NCBI GenBank assembly: GCA_963681505.1 | Contig: OY811978.1 | Coordinates: forward strand, 6,246,586-6,310,585 | Direction: 5' to 3' | Source: Eunapius fragilis | Taxonomy: Eukaryota; Porifera; Demospongiae; Spongillida; Spongillidae | Length of the DNA stretch: 64,000 nt | Shown: positions 34,201-46,900 of the stretch, one piece after another | Position numbering within the stretch: the stretch's first letter is position 1 | Layout: the number at the start of each line of letters is the position of its first letter | Position numbers and translations under genes: made by a program | The notes under the pieces: generated by a model | What the model was told of the DNA's origin: nothing | Seen by the model: only the letters and a program-made list of their open reading frames with translations | Databases searched by the model: none

Positions 34201-37200
34201 ATTATGTTGACACTTGACTGAAACATTAAACAGTGGCTCACATTTAACAGTTCATTTAGTAAATGCTTACAATAAATATCTTGTATATGCAGTAGATTGA
34301 GAAGAAGTGGCCTACTATGTCAAAGTACCTTCCAACAAGTGTTTTGGAGTATGCTATCCGTTCCTAACATACAGAATGTAATTAAACGAACACATCATGT
34401 GCAGAGTGTGCACAATGTATGTTGTACCTTAAGTGACAGCATGTCAACATAGTCCAAAAATAGCTGCTTGCTAACTTCTTCAAGACCAGAGACCTCTTTT
34501 GTTAGAGAACCAATGTCTGCAGCGTCAGCAGGTCAACAGGTTGTAAAAATAATCAGGCGCACACACATACACATAACACACACACACATACACACACATA
34601 CACACACACGTGTATAGCGACTTACTTTCCGATGTTTCAGAACCCATACCACTGAACATACTCCACATCTTCTTCATGCTGCTCTGATGTGGTGATGATG
34701 ACAATGATTGACCTCCCTGATATCTTCCACTAGATATTAACAGAGCCACTGGAATCGTGTGCACAATTATGTTGATTATCACCTAACCTCTTCTCTGCCA
34801 GAGACATTCTGCAAGTGAAAATTTATTCTAAGCTACATACAAGTACATACATGCATGCACATTTATGCATGAGCATTGAACAATGTTAATAACAAAGAAG
34901 TAATGAGGCAGAATATTTTGGCCAGATGTGTCCTACCAACAACCTCTTGTGACTTAAATTTGCTTCATTATCATTCATGTATTCTCTTGTATTCATTTTA
35001 TTAAAATTACAATATTCTGATGTGACATGTTAATAATGTATACACACATACACAGTACAACCACACAATACAAATACTTAAAAACCATGCAATCAGTAAT
35101 AATATCACCATCACAAGCAAATGAATTGCATAAAAACGATCGTTTAAGCAGGGCTTCCATTGTCCATGCTAATTAAAATAGAATACATTCATAACATTTT
35201 ATAAACCTTACAAAAAACAAGACTTGGCAAGAATTTGGAACACATTTTATTCAAGTTTTCTGAATAAAAAAAAATTATTTTTGTTCATATTCTGATGCTG
35301 TACAATGCCATTCAACTGCACTGTCATTCCAGCACAAAAAAGCACTGAATTTATAATTAGTCAAACATTAGAAAGGAAGATGCAGTTACATGTACATGTA
35401 AATGCAACACTGTACAAAACATACCTTCTCTTTTTGGAGAGAATCATGTCCATTGTCTGCTGCAGTCTCTTCTCCAGACCCACTATGTCCGAGCTCTCAA
35501 TGTTTCTACAGTGAAACCTTTTCTCATTAATAATATTGGCTATTGGTTACAAAATGCAAAAGTACATGTAAGCATATCCAGTAGATATTTTGACCATTGA
35601 ACTTTATTACCAAAATGATAAGATAATAAGATACATGTAGTTTGCTGAAAGCACTTGCAAAGGATAAGGTACTAATGGTTTGCAAATGACCTGACCAGGA
35701 GATGAGCTTGTTAGTACCCTTCAAAAGGGATGCTAAACGTACATGTAGGAATTAACCCATCAAACAAGCCATACATGCATAGGTAAATGCATTTCCTCTA
35801 CCAATCAAGGTCCTTTAAATTCTCGACCTACCTGAGAAAATATGTCATGTATGTGTAAGGAGCATTCACAGCTCCAAATCCAGACAACACAGCCATCACA
35901 GTAACTCCAATCACACCAACTCTGCTGATCAGCTGCTCAATAGAAAATATGCCTAAAAAAAGCAATGGAATATTTTGCATCAGACATGAAACATTATCAA
36001 TAGTTAATTCATAGACTTGCACATTAATATCTGACACTGTGAACAGTTTTAAAAAGTTCTTATACTGCATACAAATCAGCTAAGTACTTTAACTACTGCT
36101 CAGCACATAGCTCACCGTGTTTTGCACTTAAGATGGGAAAAGGATCTCCCAGCTTCCAAAAAAGAGCAATAAACACAAGCCACATCCCTCCTGCTATAAG
36201 TTTGGCTACTGTGCGTCTCTGAACTTTAAAAAGATGTAACACATGAAGGTATTAAAGCCTGGTACCACGAAACACCAGTAGTGTACCTATTTTAACTGTA
36301 CATGAGTTTGCTACCAGGAGAGCAGAATATAGTGGCAGAAGGACAACCATCATGAACAAGATGAAGTATAAGTTGAGCTGCCAGTGGAAGTAGCGAGAGC
36401 TGTAGAGAGGCACATGGGAGCAGACGGTAGCAGGTACATGTACATAACCCCTCTCACCCCATACACAATATGGAGGGCTTACTATAGCAACTTGTACCCA
36501 GCCCCAACATACCTGCTATCCAACCAACCAAGGATTTCGAATATAATCAACTCAAACATTGTACAGGACAGTGTGAAGGTAGTGGAGAACAGCAGCTGCA
36601 CAATCACATTTTGCACCTGCAGAGGAAAACAGATGTGCCCAATTCAATCAGTGACAAGATGGCCAGAGGGAGGGGGGAGGGGGAGACCTAACATGACATT
36701 TAATATCAGAGTTTATGGCCCACAGCATACATTTACATTGTCATGATTAGCTAGATCAACATTGCCTTAAACGGGTATGTAATGACATATCTATTTCAAT
36801 ACACATAACAACACAGAATGTATCTGGCTCACAAGTCAATGTCCTGCAGTCATAGTCCCCATGCCCCGAATATGTACTGTTCAAAAATAGTTCAACATAC
36901 AAAGTTGGTGCACAAAGAGAGCAAGGAAACAAGGTACAGTACTGTTATTGTGGGGTTTGATAGCATTTTTAGTGCAAATACATGTAGGCTTACTTATTTG
37001 CTAATGTTAGAATCCAATCAAACTCCACTATGCAAATAGGCTTACTTATTTGCTAATGTTAGAATCCAATCAAACTCCACTATGCCTTGTTTCCTTGCTT
37101 TTAACACCACCAATAAAAATCACTTTCTCTGTAGAGAAGTTTTTTAATTTGTTTCACCAAGTTTGGGCCTTTTCGCAGACCCTCTAGTCCTCTAATTTGG

Positions 37201-37837
37201 GTCTCTTTCCCGTGCCCTCTAGTTTGGACCTCTTCCCCATGTCCTCTCCAAATCATTCTTAGGTCAACATTTATAACTGCATTCCAGCAAGGTACATACT
37301 TACACTGCAAGGGTGCAGGAGTCAAGATAAGTGGGAGGGGCGGGGCGAAGTTCCTGTGGCACCATAACAACCTTGCCATTGTAGGCTAAATATCCTTTCC
37401 CAAGTTTTGTATGATGAGCATTTGGGCATCAAAGCATACTAACAATACATATCGCTACAATACGTCTGGAGGCATGAAAGATAAGGACAGAACACATGTT
37501 GAGGTTACAAGACGTTGGCAAGCCTCTGATTATGCATGGCTCTGTAATTATGGAGGCAGTGGGTGTGTTCATTCGTGCTGGCGCTAAGATTACGACAGGG
37601 TTGGGACATGGGTAAAGGGGTCGGCTCTAGGTATATACCAGGACTGCAATGTATGGTACGCATCAAAACTTACTTCCGAGTACTTGAACAGTTCTCTCAT
37701 GAAAAACAGCCAGCCGAAGCCAAAAAACAAAAACTACATAAGGTAAAATAACACGTGTGAAATTCAAAAAGTATGTTCCCATCATTCACCTGGGTGCCGA
37801 ACATGATAGTACTGTCCACAACAAACCCCAAACCCAT
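28216..37837 (-). CDS. GPR89: GPR89 / GPHR, Golgi pH regulator (18 exons, 466 aa)
   Basis: Human GPR89 has 455 residues; this reconstruction gives 466. Exons in coding order: 37837-37790, 37733-37674, 36616-36513, 36399-36287, 36223-36116, 35952-35832, 35505-35425, 34808-34788, 34729-34626, 34516-34428, 34363-34271, 34217-34178, 31297-31242, 31172-31083, 31033-30968, 29459-29401, 29350-29278, 28290-28216. All junctions are GT-AG and phases agree. Diagnostic segments: [86 protein letters not shown]. The family are multi-pass Golgi/ER membrane proteins acting as an anion channel that helps acidify the Golgi. Exon 8 is a 21-nt micro-exon. The 2.9 kb intron after exon 12 holds a palindromic transposon and a mitochondrial DNA insert. 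The start is set by homology and the short shared promoter. Confidence 0.95.
31511..33275. mobile_element. 1.77 kb palindromic DNA element in a GPR89 intron
   Basis: Same family as 2089-4098: termini GGGTCATTCCATG and complement, near-perfect mirrored arms, and here TATC at 31507-31510 and 33276-33279 as the 4-bp target duplication. The centre near 32393 differs from the first copy: it carries repeats of ctcaagaagtggtggtccctcaacctgttta instead of the Pro/Ala-type GC-rich units. It interrupts no exon. Confidence 0.85.
33426..33830 (+). pseudogene. Nuclear mitochondrial insert: nad2 fragment
   Basis: The plus strand reads as part of NADH dehydrogenase subunit 2, a mitochondrially encoded complex I membrane subunit: [59 protein letters not shown]. 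These match the order and typical motifs (VYEG.PT, NQTK) of nad2. The frame is not continuous and the piece covers perhaps a quarter to a third of the gene. It lies inside a GPR89 intron on the opposite strand, next to the palindromic element, so it is a nuclear transfer (NUMT) and not expressed as protein. Confidence 0.8.
34557..34615. repeat. (CA)n microsatellite in a GPR89 intron
   Basis: Runs of cacaca interrupted by ta, about 59 bp, between exons 9 and 10 of the minus-strand gene. Confidence 0.9.
36985..37088. repeat. 52-bp tandem duplication in GPR89 intron 2
   Basis: The segment starting taggcttacttatttgctaa occurs twice head to tail with a period of 52 bp and almost no difference. 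A recent local duplication without coding content. Confidence 0.85.
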
Positions 37838-37911
37838 CTTCAGTTCCTAAAATAATAATCACGGTAGAAAAAAATAATCATATTAAAATTAATTGCCAAA
37901 CTGGCGTGCAC
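37838..37911. promoter_or_regulatory. Bidirectional promoter, GPR89 / POLR2H
   Basis: Only 74 bp separate the two divergent start codons, so both 5' untranslated regions and the core promoter must be contained here or overlap the coding ends. The stretch is A/T-rich (cggtagaaaaaaataatcat...) with no obvious TATA box in a fixed position. Two housekeeping genes sharing such a short spacer suggests co-regulation. Confidence 0.75.
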
Positions 37912-40900
37912 ATGGCCAGCACATTATTTGAGGACATTTTCGACGTCAAGGATATTGATCCCGATGGGAAGAAGTTCGAGAGAGGTAGGAATACTGCTAG
38001 ATGAGATGACCGCGAACGTGGTGTTTTTATTAGGTTTTATGTTACAGTTTCGCGTTTGTTCTGCGAGAGCGAAAGCTTCAAAATGGACTTGATATTGGAT
38101 GTTAACACTCAGTTATATCCAATGAATCTGGGAGACAAGTTCCGTTTGCTAATCACTACTACTCTAAGAAAGGACGAAAAGCCAGATGATGGAGATTACC
38201 TTTCATCAGGTATGGTAATTGTATACATGCTGCACTCCTAGTAGTTACAAGGCAGATTTATTTTAAAAATGATATAAAAACCATTTATTTCCGTTATGTA
38301 CGTAGGAACGGGTCAAAAAGTGGGGGGGGGGGGGGTTGAATTAATTATTCATAAGTGGGCGTGGTGTACGGGTTGTCACATGCCTGGTTTTACATTTTTT
38401 GGGGTCAAAAAAGTATTACATAATCTTACCCTCCCCATCCCCCTCCCTCGACCTGCCGTTGAATTACAGGCAGTGAAGGCAAGTGGCTAATCATGTAACC
38501 TCCTAAGCCGTTGAGCCCGTCTGGTATGCTACTGTCCAGGGTAATATAGATACCTCTGCTTCAGAAATTTAAATATAAGGCCGGCAGACCCCAATCAGAG
38601 ATGATTATCTCTGCCCCATTCGCCCATATGCACAAAATTTTGCGGCCACACCTACTATAATTGACCTCACCCTAAAAAATACGCACTTTTTAGTGAACTG
38701 ATATGGCCTGCCTGTATAACTTGTTGAATTTTTGCAGCCCCTCCTTTTGGTCTATTACATAACACGTGGAGTTACGCATTAACCAAATTCGTAAGCAAAT
38801 GTTGGGAATGGCAGCGAAAAGTGCATCTCCCTCCTTATCCTATGCCCGTGCACCACACACCCATCCCCCACCCATTGTCTGTCATTGGTGCAGCATCACC
38901 TGTGCACAACTGTAGCTAGACTGTAAATAATCACACGGTACCTGGTACAACTGGACTAACACATGCAATTGGTACACGACATATACGCAGGTGTACACAC
39001 ACCTGGGTAGGGCCTAATACCACATTTTGAGGGACTGGGCCCACACTCCCTCACTGAAAAACCCAAACTGGGGGAAAAGACCCTCTGTGAGGGAAAAAAT
39101 CCACAATTGGGAAGAATCGTGTGCATTACTCCATACACAACCGTGGACATAATGTTCATATATATCGCTAGGTTTCATGATGCTCTGGGATTGATGTCAA
39201 GGATAATCAAGCTCGAACAGCTGCTCTATGAGAAGGCACATCAACGCAATACTGAAAATAACTAGCCGAATCAAATAGCAACAAGATACTCCAATTGCCT
39301 GTGTTACATGTACATACCCATCCTTGGCAGATTCTGATTTCCAATGACATGCCTCTTGCACAACCTATCAGGGACACCCGCGTTGGCAGCTGCCGTGACC
39401 CCACCTGCCCGTAAACTATGCATCCCAAAAAAGGTGGGGACCCAGACTAGTGACCTTGTCATGCAGCAATTCCCTCGGTCTTGAATAACTAAGACCCTCA
39501 TTCTGCAGTTGTTCCCCATGCTTTGTTTAAATTATCCCCCTAAAACACTTTGTCTTGGGATTCATGCTTCATTGCAAAATAGTGCTGCATCATGCTGACA
39601 GCGCAGGTAGGAGTGTCAGTACGTGCAGTCACTAAGGAGGCCCTCCCCCCCTCCCTGTACTGATCTGCTTTGCTAGACACCTTCATTGATTACCGCAATA
39701 TCCTTGCATCTTAACTTCAACAGCTTGTCGCACCTTAGAAATCCAGCAGAAAGCAACTAAGCAAATAGCAAGCAATCCAACTTCCGTCAATGAGGGTGGT
39801 GGGCCAGCTGCCATTGCCATGTCATGCAGCATTTGAGCTGTGACTGGCTCCTTGTGTTTTTTGGGCTTAGCTAAGAGACGCTTAAGATCATGCAGTGTAT
39901 CCTGCACTATTGGTGATGCCCCTGCTGGTGGGAGGCCCGCCATTTGGTGTAACCATGCAACTGCATGCACAATCTCCTCTACTGCAGATTTTGATCGCAC
40001 AGACTCACTTCGGTTCTGCAAGTACAGCACCATGTGTATGTCCTGAACTGAACTGGGAAGCAGCTTGTGACTCCTATGGCTTCTGCTCACACTTTCCACC
40101 ATTGGAAAGCCCCCCAAGTATTTCATTGTTGTAGAATCTGCCCTGCTTTTTAGAACAGTGGTTGGTAGTGCTGCCGCCAATCTCTGCAGTTCAGGTCATC
40201 CAGGTTGACGAGCAGAGCCAAATTCTAGAGGACAAAACATCTTCCTTGAGGGTTGAGGGAAGCCTTGGCCTTCTCCAGTGCTGGTTTTCCTGCCTCCCTT
40301 ATCCCTCTGGAGATGCTAGATTGCGCTGCAGTTATATTTTCTTTGACATCTTCGCAGAACTGAAACTGATTCTCGTTCCCTTTCCTATGGAACGAGTAAG
40401 GGTTGTGCCGGGTCCCTTTTGCGAGTTTTTGGGCCGTCTCCTCCTGGCTTTCATGCAGGTGCTGCATCTCGTCCAAAAACAGCCCAAACTGCTCCTTAGA
40501 CATAGTAACAGGCTGCCTCCATCCGCACGCGGCTTACCACCCCCCTCGTGACTGCTCATCTTCTGCAGTAAGTGAAAGTCTTCTGTGTAGTAAGCAGTGT
40601 GCACAGCAACGTAGACTGATTCTTTTCCGCCTTACACATCTCATATACCCTACACCATGTAGCCACTAACTAATCGTACACATCATACCTCACATGGTCT
40701 CCAACCAGTCAAACAGAGGGAGGGTCAATCCATTATATGTCAATCACTTTTGGCCCTCACATCTTCAGATCTTGATGCAATTTCTCATACTTGTTTGCCT
40801 TGATATGGATGTTAATTATGCCTATTATCAACTTAATAACTCTAATGGTTTACAAAATATATCTTCCTTGAATAATTGATTTTTTACCAAAAATTGCAAC

Positions 40901-43900
40901 TTGGAGGGCTCACATCTTTGTCACCACAGTGCAGATGCTGGTATATCAGGCACCAAATTGAAGCTCCTCAGCACAACTGAACGATGTAAATCATTTTTCA
41001 GGGTGATGAAAGGGTTAAATATGAAACTTGTTTAATGTTTACTTTACAATGAAGAGGTCACTTGCCATATGATACTCAAGGTTTTTATTTCACCATATAG
41101 TAGTCATTGATGGTCCCACTGTTAAAAAGTTTGAGCATCAGTAACCCCTGGGCACCATGCGCAGCTAAAACCTGAAGTCGCCATTTTTTTCTTCAACTTG
41201 GTTGATTTAGCTCTAATCTAAAGTAAGTGATGTTTACGTAGTGGGGAGCAGTATTACGTAACCGTCTTACCATGGCTATCCAAATTGTGGTTTATTAGTT
41301 AACCATAGTTAGGAATCGTTGAGCGTTAAATAGAGACAAACTTGTGTGAACGCATTAATTACAGTGTACAGCCATGAGCAGTTATTGGAGTCGATACTGT
41401 TGTGATCCTTTCAAGCACCATCGGCGCCGTATATACTCGCACCTTCAAGTTGTACCAGCATCATTGATTGTATAACACCCATCTCTCTCGCTACAAAGTG
41501 GAGTCGTAGCCTGCTGCAATTGACTAAAAGCAATACATGAGTGTGCTCCTGATATACCTTTATTAGAATGTGCAGGTCCAAGCAATGAACATGCCGGTCC
41601 TAGCAACGAACGTGTTTAGACAATTGCAGCAAGCTACGACTCCACTTTGTTGCTGTAGCTCCAGCTTCTGCAGGTCATGAAGTAATGGCCAATCACCTGC
41701 AGAAAACACGTCTATATGGGGGGGGGGGGGGGGGGGGAGGGGAGGGAAAGGACAGCTAAGCCAACATAATTGAGAATTAACAATTGCTAGGTGTCTGCCC
41801 TAACCACATAGCCCAGGCCGTGCTCATCAACCCGCTTTTGATGACAAAGCCCTCCAGGCCCCTGCCTCGTCACCGCTGGTCACAACTGACCCCTGACTGC
41901 CAGGCTGTACATATCTGCGCACACACAAAGCACCCTTGTTTATCTAGTCTCGACTTCGCTGGCCCAACACCGGCCCCAGACTGCCAGACAGAGTAGCATT
42001 AACTGTAATGCTAACATGGTGCCCAGTACATGTACGTAACACTTTTGATTACCACTGAAGTCCAAATGCAATGCAAATACTGCTGGATTTGGTGCGTTTC
42101 CATTAAACAGCACTGCTCCGGATCGGCCAGGGCAAAATGTCTCTACCTCCATAGGCAATGTCAGGTAGTCTACCACAAATGTTGCCAAACCCTCCCCACT
42201 TGGACAGAGGAGCAGCCAGTAAGGTGCACTCTCCCAACCTGGGACCACCAGGCTCCCCGATGCCCTACACCACTCAGCATGCCTCAACACCCTAGTGATA
42301 AGCACAGGTGGGGGGCACCACCAGTTGTTCTCACCACTCCAATTCACAGTGAAAGCATCCACTGCCTTCCCTCTCGGGCACATAAAACGTGAGTTAAATC
42401 TAGGCAGCTGCATATTGTAGTGGCTTGCAAATCTATCTACAGTATGGGGACCCCATAGCTTGTTTACCAGGCAAACACTGCCGGCCAATCATCGTAGTCC
42501 ACTATACGGTCTGCTATCTCGTTTTGCTCCCTTGGGATCCACTTAGGCTCTATGTGTATTGCATGGCTCATACAGAGTGCAAATATATCTGTAAGGCTAC
42601 AACCCTTACCACTGCCCACTGTCAATATACGAACCACATTTTGATTGTCAGTAAATCAGCGAATGCGGGAATTGTTGAGCCTGTCCACAACTGCTTGCAA
42701 CACTCGCTTTACAGCTACTAATTCCCGCCACGTAGAGCTCTGTTTGGCCTCCTTAGGCAACCACACACCATTAGCAACATGCATCCCGTGTTCTACCATG
42801 TACCCACCATAACCTGTGCTGCTGGCATCTGAGTACACAACCCTCAACACCCCAGGGTTATGGTTGGGAATTAAAATCATGCAGCGATTCTGCCCAGAAC
42901 TGTAATTCTGTCCTAGTGCCCACTGATAACTCTAGCAAAGAGCACCATGCTGACCTAAGCGTACATGCTAGTCATGAACCTGGATATTGGGCCCAGTGCC
43001 AATCCCATTGCAATGATTTTACCTAAGGCTTGCAAGATGTCTAGCATTAAGCGTATTGGCACCTAAAGCTGCCCCCAAGTTTGTCTTTAGCGCATAAACT
43101 TTCTTAACTGGTACTGAAATGTATCCCTGTTCCAAATTCACAACAAATCTAATTGTACTTCATGCGATGGTTGCCATGACGATTTAGATTCATTTACCAC
43201 CAGCCCTGCTCTATGCAATGTGCTCTGCACCCATTGACTGGCAGTACATGCTCCCTTGCTTCCTCCCTACCCTTCACTGCACATAACCCGTCATCCAAAT
43301 ACACTACAGCCTTCAAGCCCTTACCTCGCCAATAACGAACTATAGGCCTCATTAACTTGGTGAATGCATATGGAGCAGATGATAACCCACACCAGGAGTT
43401 TGTTTACTCCTATCCATGGTGATCCAAACTACTGTCTGCTGTGGAAGCTGGAGGAGTTGGTGAACCTTGTGAAGTTTGTCAAAACTGGCCATTGGCCCCG
43501 TTCAGCATGAAAAGGTCCATTGCGACACTGCCATGGATAGTCCGGTAGAGGTGTGGGCATCAATCTCAGGACAAGGTGTAGAATGCCTTGCACACTCTGC
43601 ACAATGCTCGATGACTTCCTTTATTTGCTGCAATATACCAGGCCACCAAACAGACAGAGTTTCTTGCTCTAAGTCGGCATCTCTGAATATGATGCCCGTG
43701 GTGAAGTTTTCAGTGTCTCATGTTGAAGAGACTCTGGCACCACAATATATTTTTGGAAGAGAAGCAGGTTGTTGTGAACTGACAGTTCCCCTTGGACCTT
43801 CCAGTAAGGCTATACCACAGCCTCATCCACCAGTGAAGGTACAGAAGTTGACAAGCTGGCGTGGTAGCTTACCAGCCTAGGTGAACTGAGGCATGGACCA

Positions 43901-46900
43901 GGGTTTACAATCAATCTGTACCTCTCTCCTATTGCCTCCCACATAACCCTTGCACCCAACCCACTCCCATAACAACACATTGGTGTAACGTCGGCTGTGC
44001 ACGACACCTAACATAGATCGACACCTTACAAATTTCACCACAAAACCAACAAAACACAGCACAAATAGAAGCACACACACACAGAGCAGGGGCCAGCTAC
44101 CTATAACTAAATTTTGGCTTTAGCCTACTTTATTTAGAGTGGTGGGCCCACACCAGCTCAGGGGAAAAAACCTCAGTGAGGAAAAAGCCCAACACACACT
44201 GCTCTGAACCAGACTTCAGATCTTGTGCTTTCATCTGTGGTCATGATGTTAAGGGGCAACCTGATTCCAATATGACAAAAAACATGTCAAAATGCACTTA
44301 TTTTGAAGTTTTCCAGGTGTCACGTGCACTTATGACCTTAGACTGACCATTCTTCCCGTTCCCAAGGCTAATATACCCTCCTCCACGTGGCCATGCCCAC
44401 GTGCCTCACACTTACACAATATGTATCCAATTGCAATCGGAGAGAGCATAGTTTCTGTCTAATTCACCATGTTCAAACGACATAAACGTTTATCTCTCTC
44501 CTATTGCCTCCCACATAACCCTTGCACCCTACCCACTCCCATGACAACACATTGGTGTAGCGTCGGCTGTGCATGACACCTAACAGAGCAACAAAGAAGG
44601 CGGGTAGCACTTACAACCCAAGGTGTTTGGACACCTCGAGACGCTTTTCCACGGAGTCCTTAACATATCCATCTTTTGCTGTATCTGACCTCCAGCGGCC
44701 ATGCCGCTTGAACAACCGGTCAGGTACCCCCGCATTGGCAGCAGCTGTGGCACCTCCTGCCCTAAGACTGTGCATCCCAAACTGGGATGGATCCCAACCC
44801 ATTGCCTTTATCTTCTCCAACAAAATTTCGCGTGCCCTAGAATAACTCAGCCCCCCACTCTTTTGCAGTTTTTCACCTGTCTTGGTCTTAGTTATTCCTC
44901 TAAACACCTTCGCATGCGACATATGACATAACCCACCCATTGCAAAATATTTTTCTAACATACTCACAGGACAGGTCTCTGTTCTGGTCCTAGCCACAAT
45001 GAGGGAGGATCCCTCCCTGTACTGATCTGTCTTACTGGAGGCAACATTAATAACCATACTCTCTGAATTAATAGTTATATCGGAACACTTAAGCTTAATC
45101 AGCTCATCACACCTCAAAAATCCAGCAAATGCTATCAAACACATTGACAACAGCCTGACTTCTGTCTGTGATGGATCTGACCCCACAGACACCACCATGG
45201 CCTTCAACATATCTGCTGTAATTGGCTCCTTGCGAGTCTTGGGTTTAGCCAACACACGTCTCAGGCCACTCAGTGTAGCCTGCACTATAGGCATACTACC
45301 CACAGACTCGAGCCCAGCTACTTCATGCAACCATGACAATGCATGCACTGCCTCCTCTGCTGCAGTTTTGGGCTGCACGGACTCACTCAGATGTTGTAAG
45401 TATAGTGCCAAATGCACTGCTTGGACAGGGAATGCGGGTACTTCATGTCTGGCCTCCGCCCAGGTCTTCCATCTCTGGTACGCTCTGAGGTACTTCTTTG
45501 ATGTGGAATCCGCCCTGCTTCTCAGAACAGTGGCTGGTAGAGACTGTGCCAGGCGCCTCAACTCTGGGTCCTCCAGATCCTTGAGCAGAGGCCAGACACC
45601 TACAGACATCACATCTGGTTTAAACAGCAACATTGCCGCACGCAGATCTTCATACTTAAACTTCTGTACCGTTAGGTAGCGGTTTACATGCTTCAAATTG
45701 ACTACCAACCGCTTCTTTCCTACCCCATTGACCACCACTGAAAGTGGGCTGCAAACAGTGGGCTTCTGTTCAACCCTCTTAACATACCCCCCTGCTACAA
45801 GCTCAGCATTAACAAACTCTGCGTTGACAATAGCAGAATGTTGGTTAGTATGAAAAAATGGTGCCGGTACTGAGGTGAATGGTAACACATAACCCTGTTC
45901 CAGCGTATTTAACACCCAATGAGGGGCACATAACTCTTCCCTCCAAAAACGAATGCAACTATGCAGCCTACCCTTGACAGTAGGATACTCACCATGGTGT
46001 GGCAGTGAACTGTCACCTTTCTTTAAATCAACACCTCCATACCCTTTACATTCCCCTTTGACACCTAAGCACGTGTCCTCTGTACACTCTACACCTTTAC
46101 TCACTACCTCTGATAAAGGATACGTTGTACCTGCATCTGTACGTTTAGGACAATTGCGCCTCCAGTGGCTGAATTCACCACATTGGTGGCAGGCTCCTGG
46201 TGTGGACCCCTTGAATGGTACCAGTGGAGTCAGTTCTTTTGCCCTATGCGGGCGTTTGCTGTCCGGGTCTAGCGGTTCTGTCCACTCGTTCTGTTGTCCC
46301 GCTGTCCTCCTCGTAGCGGCATCGCACTCTCATTTGCGCTTGGCCATCTTTCTCTCCGCCGCCTGCTCCGCCTTTTCGATCCGCCTCTCGTCTTCCGAAT
46401 CCTCGGCGAGATCGTCTTCCACATATTCTTCAACGAGGGCCCAACCGGCCTTGGAGCAGTCGGCAAGCTTAATGAGCTTCTTCCTGCGGGAAAGAAGCTC
46501 AATACCTTTTTCAACAGCTTCTTTTGCACGGGAAAGAGCCTCCTTTCCCACTCCTTTTTCTGCGCGCGAAATGCTGGCTGCTGCTGACTGGAACTGGTCT
46601 TCCACGTCTTCGCAGATGATTTTGTTCCCTTTTCTGCGGAACGAGTAGGGATCACGCTTGGCGCTACGTGCTAGCTTGAGGGCCGTCTCCTCCTGCCCCG
46701 CCTTCATTTCCTCCCTCATCTGCTGCATCGCCTGGAGCATCAGATCCATGCGTGCGGTAAGGTCTGATGAGGGTCCCGCAGTGCTCTTCTCCACTGCAGT
46801 AGTACGTTCTCCATCGCTTTCGTGGTCGGACATGGTTTTCCAGGTGTCACGTGCACTTATGACCTTAGACTGACCATTCTTCCCGCTCCCAAGGCTAATA

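Noticed and set aside
35828-36070. 80-codon minus-strand frame as a separate small gene
   Set aside because: It is GPR89 exon 6 read through into the neighbouring intron.
37563-37751. 62-codon plus-strand frame near GPR89 exon 2
   Set aside because: Antisense shadow of the exon at 37674-37733.
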